Assembly: GCA_027484655.1 (NCBI GenBank)
Contig: JAIXSM010000008.1
Coordinates: 1 to 64,000, forward strand
Direction: 5' to 3'
Source of the DNA: Hyphomicrobiales bacterium
Lineage (GTDB): Bacteria; Pseudomonadota; Alphaproteobacteria; Rhizobiales; Beijerinckiaceae
Length of the DNA: 64,000 nucleotides
Below the pieces are notes generated by a model. It had not been told where the DNA came from. It ran no database searches and saw only the letters and a list, made by a program, of their open reading frames with translations. Within the stretch, counting starts at the first letter, position 1. Every line of letters begins with the position of its first letter. Of this stretch, positions 8,790 through 16,800 are shown piece by piece. The translations under genes and the position numbers were made by a program.

Positions 8790-9313
8790 CAGCGGCCCTT
8801 CGCATGGTCGGTGGCTCCATCCATGCGCCCTATGTCGCTCAGTTGGGCGCCAAGAGAGAGTTTGTCGATGCTCTTGATCGGCAGATTGATGAACGCGCCG
8901 ATCCGGTTTCGCAGGTAACGGAACGCCTCGTTGAACGCGGCCAGCTTTTCGATGTCTGAGCCCTCGACCGCAGCGGGGTCCGGGATGCCCCAGTGCGCGG
9001 TCATCGGCTGGCCCGGCCAGATCGGGCAAGCTTCGCCGGCCGCGCTGTCGCACACGGTGAACACAAAATCCATGACGGGCGCGCCCGGCGCAGCGAACTC
9101 CTCCCAGCTTTTGGAGCGGAACCCATCGACAGGATAGCCGTACGCCTCAAGCGTCTTCAGGGCGTACGGATTGACGACCCCCTTTGGCTGGCTCCCGGCC
9201 GAGAATGAGCGAAACCGCCCTGCCCCATCCCGCTGAAGAATGCCTTCCGCAAGCACGGAGCGGGCCGTGTTGCCAGTGCAGAGGAACAGGACATTGTACG
9301 CAGCGTCAGTCAT
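8789..9313 (-). CDS. arsC: Thioredoxin-type arsenate reductase ArsC (LMW-PTP fold)
   Basis: A 174-residue protein of the low-molecular-weight protein-tyrosine-phosphatase family. The phosphate-binding loop C-x5-R is Cys12-Arg18 in FLCTGNTARS, and FTVCDSAAGEACPIWPG carries the additional redox cysteines of this arsenate-reductase branch. It ends with an extension (about 145-174) beyond the usual fold. It overlaps arsR by eight bases and aqpS by one, so the operon is tightly coupled. Thr replaces the usual Ser in the NSARS part of the loop. Confidence 0.9.
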   Translation of the reverse strand: MTDAAYNVLFLCTGNTARSVLAEGILQRDGAGRFRSFSAGSQPKGVVNPYALKTLEAYGYPVDGFRSKSWEEFAAPGAPVMDFVFTVCDSAAGEACPIWPGQPMTAHWGIPDPAAVEGSDIEKLAAFNEAFRYLRNRIGAFINLPIKSIDKLSLGAQLSDIGRMDGATDHAKGR

Positions 9314-9659
9314 GGCTTGGCTCTCTGGAACAGCAGGTCGTCAACTCGGCGATGAGGGGCGCGCACAGGTCCGGGGCGCCGCCGCAGCAGTCTTTCAGAA
9401 GGAAGGTCAGTGCCTCACGCAGGCGGGCGAGATCGGCGCGGTAAATGATGGAGCGGCTGCGCCGCTCGCCGGTCACAAGCCCGGCCCGGGCCAGCACCGC
9501 GAGGTGCGCCGACATGGTGTTCTGCGGCACCCCGGCAAGCCGCGCGAGTTCACCGGCGGGAACCCCGTCCGGCTCCTTCGCGACCAGCAGGCGGAAGGTC
9601 TCAAGGCGCGTGTCCTGCGCCAGCGCGGAGAGGGCGAGGATTGTCGTGGATGCATCCAT
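9306..9659 (-). CDS. arsR: ArsR-family arsenite-responsive repressor
   Basis: A 117-residue winged-helix metalloregulator. The DNA-reading part is LARLAGVPQNTMSAHLAVL, followed by the wing ERRSRSIIYRA. The classical N-terminal ELCVCDL arsenite site is absent; C-terminal cysteines in DCCGGAPDLC and TTCCS provide a different candidate As(III) site, as in type 2 ArsR proteins of rhizobia. It is first in the operon and very probably represses itself and the downstream arsC-aqpS-arsC genes until arsenite binds. Confidence 0.9.
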   Translation of the reverse strand: MDASTTILALSALAQDTRLETFRLLVAKEPDGVPAGELARLAGVPQNTMSAHLAVLARAGLVTGERRSRSIIYRADLARLREALTFLLKDCCGGAPDLCAPLIAELTTCCSREPSHD

Positions 9660-9700
9660 ATATCCACGATAGTCGATTATTCATGACACGATCATGACAG
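9660..9700 (-). promoter_or_regulatory. Putative ars operon operator/promoter
   Basis: The 41 bases in front of arsR are AT-rich compared with their surroundings and contain a repeated catgac element (catgac-acgat-catgac). ArsR proteins usually bind just upstream of their own gene, so this is the likely operator. No exact consensus can be read. Confidence 0.35.
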
Positions 9701-9841
9701 CGTGCGCCGGCGAATTTGCCGGCGGCACGTCCACCAAAGCGGAACCACCGCCAGCCTGATTCAATCAGCCTGGCCGATCCTACCTTATGTTTCGTCGCGC
9801 AATAACCGCCGATCCCCGCTTAGCTTCAGTCAGATTGCGCT

Positions 9842-10927
9842 TCAGCGCGTCGGCTCGCCGGCCGTCGTGACCTTTTCGGGAAACGAGACCGCCGGCAGCA
9901 GCGACGGCCGCTTGCTCCACCCGAGCGGCCCCACATCAACTGCGCGCACGAACTGGTCCATGCTCACGTCCCAACTAAACGTGGCGGCGTGCTCAACGCA
10001 TCGCCAGGACGGAATGTCGAGCGCCTGCAACGCCGCAGATCGCAAATCCTCCGACAGCACGCCGCATCCGGACTCGCCGAGAATGTCCTTCGGACCCATC
10101 ACCGGGAAGGCCGCAATCGGAAGCCCGCTGGCCAGCGCCTCAAGGAGCACAAGCCCAAAGGTGTCGGTGCGACTGGGAAACACAAACACATCTGCGTTGC
10201 GATAGGCTTCCGCCAGAGCCTCACCTTCAAGCGCGCCGGTGAAGTGAACATCAGGATATTCACGCTTCAGCCGATTGAGTTCCGGGCCGTCGCCGACAAC
10301 CATCTTCTTTCCGGGAAGGTCGAGGCTGAGGAAGTGGTCGATGTTTTTCTCGACCGCGATGCGGCCGACGTAAATGAACACCGGCGACGACGGATCCCGG
10401 CCTGGCAGCTCACGCGGGTAAAAACGCCGCGTGTCCACGCCCCGTGTCCAGCGAACGAGATTCTTGAAGCCCCTCGCCTCAAGATCCTGATGCAGCGCGT
10501 CCGTGGCGACGAGAACAGCCTGGCTCGACGCATGGAAGCGACGCAGAATCCAGTACAGAAAACGCGCCGGCGCGATCTTCCGCTCCGCTACGTACTCAGG
10601 AAAACGGGTGTGGTAGGCGGTTGAAAACTTCCAGCCGTTTCGAATGCACGCACGCCGGGCGGCGCGCCCCAGCGGCCCCTCGGTGGCGATGTGGATGCAA
10701 TCGGGCTCGCGATCACGGATGAGACGCCCAACCCTGCCGGCGGAGGTGATGGCCAACTTGATTTCAGGATACGTGGGCAAGGGCACCGTCCGGAACATGT
10801 CCGGAGACATGATCTCGATCTCCAGCCCATGCCGCGGCGCAAGCTCCATGAGCGGCTCAATCGACCGGACAACGCCATTGATTTGCGGTCGCCAAGCATC
10901 CGTGACAACAAGAACGCGTTTCGTCAT
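9842..10927 (-). CDS. GT4-family glycosyltransferase
   Basis: A 361-residue GT-B glycosyltransferase. The N-terminal acceptor domain starts VLVVTDAWRPQINGVVRS; the C-terminal nucleotide-sugar domain has FIYVGRIAVEKNID, VGDGPELNRLK and the EX7E-type donor motif FPSRTDTFGLVLLEALASGLP, read in two parts. It resembles alphaproteobacterial enzymes that transfer hexoses to diacylglycerol or mannosyl-lipids in membrane glycolipid synthesis; the exact sugar is not readable. A strong ggaggggg ribosome site fixes the ATG at 10927. The frame continues upstream to 11149 without family resemblance. Confidence 0.85.
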   Translation of the reverse strand: MTKRVLVVTDAWRPQINGVVRSIEPLMELAPRHGLEIEIMSPDMFRTVPLPTYPEIKLAITSAGRVGRLIRDREPDCIHIATEGPLGRAARRACIRNGWKFSTAYHTRFPEYVAERKIAPARFLYWILRRFHASSQAVLVATDALHQDLEARGFKNLVRWTRGVDTRRFYPRELPGRDPSSPVFIYVGRIAVEKNIDHFLSLDLPGKKMVVGDGPELNRLKREYPDVHFTGALEGEALAEAYRNADVFVFPSRTDTFGLVLLEALASGLPIAAFPVMGPKDILGESGCGVLSEDLRSAALQALDIPSWRCVEHAATFSWDVSMDQFVRAVDVGPLGWSKRPSLLPAVSFPEKVTTAGEPTR

Positions 10928-11677
10928 GCCCCCTCCAGACACGCGATCAACGCAACGGTTGACCGCAACTGATCGAAAGACCAACAGCCCTCCGATGCGT
11001 GGAGTGAAGCGCCTCGGGAGGTCTTCGCGAGCCTCCCTCCTTCTTGTCGCCTTGCGCAGCACCCTTCCGCGTTTAAAACGTGGGCATTCCTGCGAGGAAA
11101 GGAAAGTCCGCAAAAGAAAAAACACGTTTGCGCGCCGCCAAACATGCATTCTATCTTCTTTTTCGTAGATACACTGCCCAGCTTATCCGGATCTCTTATT
11201 AGCGTGATTGCTGATGTGAGAACTGCGCGCCATAGTCTTGGTTCGCGTGCAATCGTCTGACGGCATGACCCGCTCACCCATGAGACGAATCATGGCGTGT
11301 CTTGCGTGTGCCCCGCCAGCTCATGCCCCACATGTCAGCCATCGGCAATGACCGGGAGATGAATGGCTAGATCGCAACGGAGCGCAGCAAGGATGGGAGC
11401 ATTTGCGCTTTCAAACACAGCTCTGCAGCTGTCATACCGATCCAGTCAGTTAAACCGCCGCGCTGGCGTGAACAGCTTTGGTTCTGAACCGCGAATGGCG
11501 AAAGCGTGGCATAAACGCCAGCTGAAGGCTCGATGACATTCATCAAAAGCATGAACGTCAAGAAGAGATAGGCAGCTTGCGCACCTGACGAGCAAGACCC
11601 CTTTTGACGGATCAGACCCGATTTATCCAAATCGAGTTTGTGCAGGAGCTGCTCTTGCTTGAAGATACAAAGACGAT
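10928..11677. other. 750-base stretch without a convincing gene
   Basis: Base composition is lower in GC than in the neighbours. Short frames exist on both strands (for example 11367-11630 minus, 87 residues) but lack a ribosome site and codon bias. It separates the glycosyltransferase from the H1-like gene and may hold regulatory DNA for both. Confidence 0.5.
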
Positions 11678-11706
11678 TTGACTTTGCACGAGTAACTAAC
11701 TATCCG
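11678..11706 (+). promoter_or_regulatory. Putative sigma-70-type promoter of the H1-like gene
   Basis: TTGACT at 11678-11683 and TATCCG at 11701-11706 are separated by exactly 17 bases. The ATG of the H1-like protein follows 24 bases after the -10 element, giving a short leader. Confidence 0.45.
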
Positions 11707-11730
11707 GCGAAGATCATCGGGAATTTCGAC

Positions 11731-12270
11731 ATGTCTTTCACCGCCAAACAGATCAAGCAACTGCAGACAATCATCGCCAGCGCCGAGGAGTTGCTCAAGG
11801 GCGCCGGGGCCGGAAGCAAGGCGACAACCAGAACAGCCGGAAAACCCGCCGCAACGCGCAAGCGCCGCGTTGGCAAGGAACTGGCGGCCTTTCGCAAGAT
11901 GCTTGCGGCGGAGCGGGCCAACGGCGTCCCGGTAGCAGAGATCGCCGCCACGCACGGTGTCTCCAGCGCCTATGTCTACCAGATCCCTGCTGGGCGGAAG
12001 TCGTCCGTAAAGAGCACCGGCAAAGTAGCGAAGAAGGCCGCGAAACAAGCAGCGACGCAGGCACCTGCTCCCGACAAAGCGCCCAAAAGAGCGGCCAAGA
12101 AGGCGGCCAAGACGGCGACCAAGAAAGTCGCTGGCCGCAAGGGCGCGGTGAAAGCTCTCGCCGGTCGCGCAGCGTCGGGCGGGAAGAGCGCAGGGAAGTC
12201 TACGAAAAGCGCAAAGTCGCCGGTTGCCCAACAGGTCACGACGCCCGCCTTCGATCCCGCTTCGATCTAG
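11731..12270 (+). CDS. HTH protein with histone-H1-like Lys/Ala tail
   Basis: A 179-residue basic protein. Residues 1-30 form a likely helix (FTAKQIKQLQTIIASAEELL). Residues 48-86 read as a helix-turn-helix with VAEIAATHGVSSAYVYQI as the recognition unit. From about 86 to 165 the sequence becomes a Lys/Ala/Pro-rich tail with repeated AAKKAAK-type units, like bacterial histone-H1-like nucleoid proteins. The combination suggests a DNA-binding protein with a disordered, compacting tail. The start at 11731 follows a putative promoter. No partner gene is adjacent. The name is by composition and motif, not by close family match. Confidence 0.65.
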   Translation: MSFTAKQIKQLQTIIASAEELLKGAGAGSKATTRTAGKPAATRKRRVGKELAAFRKMLAAERANGVPVAEIAATHGVSSAYVYQIPAGRKSSVKSTGKVAKKAAKQAATQAPAPDKAPKRAAKKAAKTATKKVAGRKGAVKALAGRAASGGKSAGKSTKSAKSPVAQQVTTPAFDPASI

Positions 12271-12413
12271 GAACTCGCCCCGCAGCCGCGCTCAACGAGG
12301 CGCGGCGCCAAGCCTGGCCGGAGCGGCTTACTTTCTTCCGGCGTTCATTCAATACGCCTGATTACAGCGCAAGCTCGCCAGCTGTCTCCCTTTATGGGCG
12401 CGAAAGCAAAAAA

Positions 12414-12441
12414 GGGGCGCCGATGAGACCATCGGCGCCCC
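12414..12441 (-). terminator. Intrinsic terminator after the receptor-like gene
   Basis: A perfect 12-base stem (GGGGCGCCGATG at 12414-12425 with its complement at 12430-12441) encloses a 4-base loop. On the minus strand it is followed by a run of six T residues, so it ends transcripts of the gene at 12486-13583. Confidence 0.9.
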
Positions 12442-12485
12442 TTCAAATTGCATGACGAACGCAAACAGTTTTGACGATGGCCCGC

Positions 12486-13583
12486 TTATCGCGTGGCGAA
12501 CCACCGGTCATGGATGCGTTGGTAGGCACCATCCTCGCGCATCCGCAACAGAGCCACGTTCACCTCCGAGCGCAAGGCGCTGCCGCGCGGGAAGATGATG
12601 CCGTAGTCCTCCTTGCGGAATGGTGCGCCAACCAGTTGCACACGGCCCTTGCCCTCGTTGGCTGCGTAGTACATCAGCACCGGCGCGTCGAAGACGATGG
12701 CGTCCACGGTGCGGTTCTGGAGCGCGTCGTAGGCCTCGCTGATTTGCCGCACTTCAACCGCCTGCGCCTGCAACTCGCGCACCGCTGCCGCGGCCGTGCT
12801 GCCCGCCGTCACCGCGACGCGCTTACCCGCCAGATCCTCCGGGCCGTTGATGCCGCCGGCAATCTGCTGGACGGTCAGCGTTGCAGTCAGCTGCGCGGTA
12901 TAGAGCGCGACGAACACAACGCCCGTGAACATCCACAGTACCGCAAGCACGCGCGCGAAGGCGTGCTTGGGGGCGGACTCTGCCTGCGTCACCAGCGTGC
13001 CCGCCGCCCAGTACAAGGCGTAAAAGATGCCCGGCATATACTTCGTCGTTGGGACGATCCCTTCCGGATGCCGGCGCTCAAGAAACCAGACGATGTGCGC
13101 AGGAACCAGAATGAGCAGCGCGCCAATGCCAAGCCACGCCAGAGAGGTCCATGAGATCAGCAGCCTGAGCATGTCGCCGAGCGGGTTGCTCCCGCCGGCT
13201 GTCTGCCCTCTGGTCATGATCTGAAGGCCAGCGTTGAGCATTGGCTGCGAGAAGTCGAACTCCGCCTCACGAGCAGCCGTAATCGAAATAGCGGCAATGC
13301 CAAGCTCAACCCGCTTGGTGCGCACCTCCTCAAGCAGCGCCCGCACGTCAGGCGCGATTGTGTAGGAGACCTTCAGCTTGAGCCTGTTTGCAAGTTCATC
13401 CATCAGGTCCATGGAGAAGCCGGTGAGGGCCTTCTCACGCTCGATGACCATGGGCGGGAGCACCCGGGTCACGACCTTGACCTCCCGCAACTGGCCAGAA
13501 TTATCCTGCGCAAACGCTCCCGCCGCGCCCATCACGGCGACGACGAGCAGTCCAAAAACGATGCTGATATACCGTCTGTACAT
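12486..13583 (-). CDS. Ionotropic glutamate receptor-like channel/binding protein
   Basis: A 365-residue protein in which a type 3 periplasmic amino-acid-binding domain is split by a pore module, as in the prokaryotic receptor GluR0. Order: signal peptide (1-26), ligand lobe S1 (about 33-127, with Arg105 in ISITAAREAEFDFSQP at the ligand-carboxylate position), helix M1 (about 145-167), pore loop (184-204), helix M2 (208-235) ending in ALYTAQLTATLTV, which mirrors the SYTANLAAFLTV signature of glutamate receptors, then lobe S2 (240-365). The potassium-filter TVGYG of GluR0 is replaced by AAGTLVTQ. The start follows a cagggaa ribosome site. A terminator lies directly downstream; it is a single-gene unit. 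Confidence 0.82.
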   Translation of the reverse strand: MYRRYISIVFGLLVVAVMGAAGAFAQDNSGQLREVKVVTRVLPPMVIEREKALTGFSMDLMDELANRLKLKVSYTIAPDVRALLEEVRTKRVELGIAAISITAAREAEFDFSQPMLNAGLQIMTRGQTAGGSNPLGDMLRLLISWTSLAWLGIGALLILVPAHIVWFLERRHPEGIVPTTKYMPGIFYALYWAAGTLVTQAESAPKHAFARVLAVLWMFTGVVFVALYTAQLTATLTVQQIAGGINGPEDLAGKRVAVTAGSTAAAAVRELQAQAVEVRQISEAYDALQNRTVDAIVFDAPVLMYYAANEGKGRVQLVGAPFRKEDYGIIFPRGSALRSEVNVALLRMREDGAYQRIHDRWFATR

Positions 13584-13742
13584 GTTCCCTGCCCCGCAAA
13601 CCGGCGAATGAACTACGCCGAGAACGCCCGGGCCTGAAACTGCCCCGAACGCAGGCGAATAGACAAGAGCTGCGGCCGAGCTTTGGATGGCGATCCACAA
13701 TGCTGTGAGGGCAAGGCGCCCCAAAGAGCGGAACGCGCAAAA

Positions 13743-13770
13743 AAGCCGGAGGCAATGCTACCCCCGGCTT
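13743..13770 (-). terminator. Intrinsic terminator of the autotransporter gene
   Basis: The stem aagccggagg (13743-13752) pairs with cccccggctt (13761-13770) with one mismatch. On the minus strand it runs into TTTTTT, correctly placed after the autotransporter stop at 13825. Confidence 0.8.
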
Positions 13771-13824
13771 GAACCCGCTGAAGAGACTGGAACCCGGACC
13801 TGCAAGGCAGGACCGGGATGTGGC

Positions 13825-16800
13825 CTAGAAACGACCCTCGACCGTCAGCTCGGCTGAGTTTGACGAACCATTGGACCACTCGCGGCGAGTGCCCTTCAGG
13901 GAGAGGTCAATGGTATCCGAGAAGCGGGCGCGAAGACCACCGTCATACTGCACCACCCGGTTCGGAGCCTCCAAACCCTCAACCCTCCAGTAGAACCCTG
14001 GAGCGGCGAGAGAGGACGCAGTCATCCACCTTTCCGGCGTACGTTCGCGGCTCACCGAAACCCGGCCAAACGGCACGAGAGTGAAACCCTCGGTCACCGC
14101 CAAACGCGCCTCAAGCTGCGCCCCGCCATACGGGGAGTTGGATTTCACGGTGACGCCCTCGTACCTGTTTCCGTAGACGGGGTTGCTCTCAGACCAAGTC
14201 GGCTGGCGCAAACGATCAAGCGCGTACCCCGCAAACGGGGTGAGAGAGAACGGACCCAACGTCAACTGGTGCCCAAGCTCAAAGGCGCCGCCGACACTAA
14301 AAGCCTCATATTCACCAGCTACGGCTCGGCCCAACGCAACCCGATCAATCGAGTTTGCGAAGTAACCAAAGGACGTGATGCCCTGGGCATAAAAACCGCC
14401 ATCCGCCTTCGCAACCGCGTAAGCAGCGGCTTGAGGCCCCCTGACAGACCCGGTCGTCCAGCGCGCCGGAACCTTGAACGCCGAGTCAATCAAACCGGCA
14501 GCAAAGCCCAAAACCAGGTTTGGATGCACAAGACGTTCGTAGCCGCCGACGAAGCTAAATGCAGTCGAGGCAACGGTGGCGGTGTTGGGGTTCCCTACCC
14601 GCTCACCATCCGTGCGCTGCGCGCGAACCCATGTGCGATCACTCTTCTGACAATCGCGACGAAGCTTCCGCTCCGTTTCATCGCAGGACAGAAGCGCGCC
14701 AGCTTCACGTTGGATCGCCCCTAAAAACTGCCCGCGGGCCTCAAGGCTAGCCTGCTGCGAGGCAATAACGCCCTCGCCGGTCAACGAGTCGTACGCGCGC
14801 TGCAACCCTGCGAGCGTCGGGATCTCCAGAAGCTCATCGGCGATGACCTGATAAGTCGGCACACCAGCCGTCTGGATAGCGTTTACAGTCGTTCCATAGC
14901 GGTTAGCGTTCGCCGTCAGGCCTGGCGGCGCATAATCGATCGCATAGGATATGCTAAGCTCATGGCTGCCGATAACAAGCGAGGGAGTGAATACGGCGGT
15001 TCTTGAAGGAGTGCCGGAGACAAAATTAGGATCAAGCGTAAGAGCGCCGGGAGTTGGGACAGTGATGCCACCCTCGGCCCGGAGAATAACAACATTGAAG
15101 CTGTTGCCTGGCTTTCCGGCGCCTACCGCAGCATTGAGGGTCACGCGCCCCGCCAGGGTCGCCGTTCCGGTGACCTGCACACGGTCGGCATAATCAGTCG
15201 CCGCAGCGCCCGTGGCGAAGTTAATGTCCGTGTAGATCTGGCCGGTTGAGCTCTGGGTCAGGTTACCGGTCAGAACAGACGTGTACGTTCCAGCGGTCGC
15301 CGTGGCATCCAGCACATTGTCCAAACCACCGGGTGAGAAAACGCCGGAGTTGTTGAGAACGTTTGCCGCAATGGAGGCGGGGCCAAGATAGATGACGGGT
15401 CCGGAGTTAAACGTGGCGCCAGACGCGTTGTTGAACGTCGTCGAACTTGTCGGATCAATGGAGCCAGCAATCAAGCCGCCCGAGTTGTTGTTGATCGTGA
15501 TGGGTGCGCCGGGGTTCCAATCGCTATCGATATCGATAGCGAAATCTCTGATCGACCCGGCCTTGATCGTGCCTGTGTTCGTGACGGTGTTCTGAGTGGG
15601 GGGAGTTCCGGTTCCGGTTTTACCGCCGGAAAGGAGAATACCCTTACCGCCGAGGCCGCCCTCGATGAGACCGGCGTTCGTGATCGTCAAAACACCATTG
15701 TTGTTCGAAGCGCCGAGACTGCGGACGTAGAGGCCGATGCCAGATGCGCCCGAACTGATGATGGAAGCCCCCGCATTGTTCGTGACAGTGACATTTGCCG
15801 CCGCCCCCGTTGCGGAACTGCTTTCCGCCCAAACAGCACGAGATGACGCGCCCTGCGCCGTGATGGTTCCGCTGTTTTGAACGGTAATGGAGCCAGCAGC
15901 CGCAGCAGGAAAAGGGGTCATTGCGTAAACACGGCTGGCAGCGACCAGCGCAGGCGTACTGGCGCCGGCCGCCAGAAGAGCGCCAGACGCGTTGTTCGTC
16001 ACGCTGACAGCGCCGGACGCCTGTCCCGTGCCGACGCTCAGCGCCATGATAGCCGTGGATTGGGCGCCAGCGGCGCTGATTGCAGCGCTGTTGGTGACGG
16101 TGACATTGCCTGCGCCGCCGGACTGCGCCGACCCAGGCAGGCCCGCCCAGAACACGTCCGCAGCCTGGAAGGACAGAAGGCCGTTAACCCCACCCATAGA
16201 CAAGGCGGTGATGCCATCAGACCGCGAGCCAACAGTGCTTATGGAGCCAGAGTTAGTGACGATGACGGCGCCGCCGAAGCCCCCTACAGAACTCGCCGCG
16301 CCAACTGTGGTGCCGGGGTTCCCGCCCGAGCCCGCGACGCCTGTCGGAGTAGAAAGGACAGCAGTGTAAACCGGAGTGGCGCCGCCCGGAAGAGGACACC
16401 CTAGGTTTATCCAACGAGTGGCGTCAAAAGGATCAACTCCAAAGCAAAAATTATAAGGCCCAAGAGGATCGGTGTAGGCAACCCCTCCTGCCCCAGCTGC
16501 ACCCGTGGCTCCTCCAAGACCGCCTATCGCGCCCAGGCTTTGCGCGAGAATTCCAGATGCGGCGGAGGAGCCAGTCGTGCGAAGCGTCTGTTGGTTCGTG
16601 ACAGTGACGGAGCCGCCATCACCACCGTTTCCGCCGGCGCCACCATTGCCGCCGTTGCCGCCATTGCCGCTACGGCCTACGCCATTCCCGCTACCGCCGA
16701 CGGTAGCCACAGAGCCGGAGCTGTATGCTGTTGGCCCGTTATAATATGGTCGGATCAGGCCTGGGGCGCCGCCAACGCCGCCCGCGCCGCCCGCGCCGCC

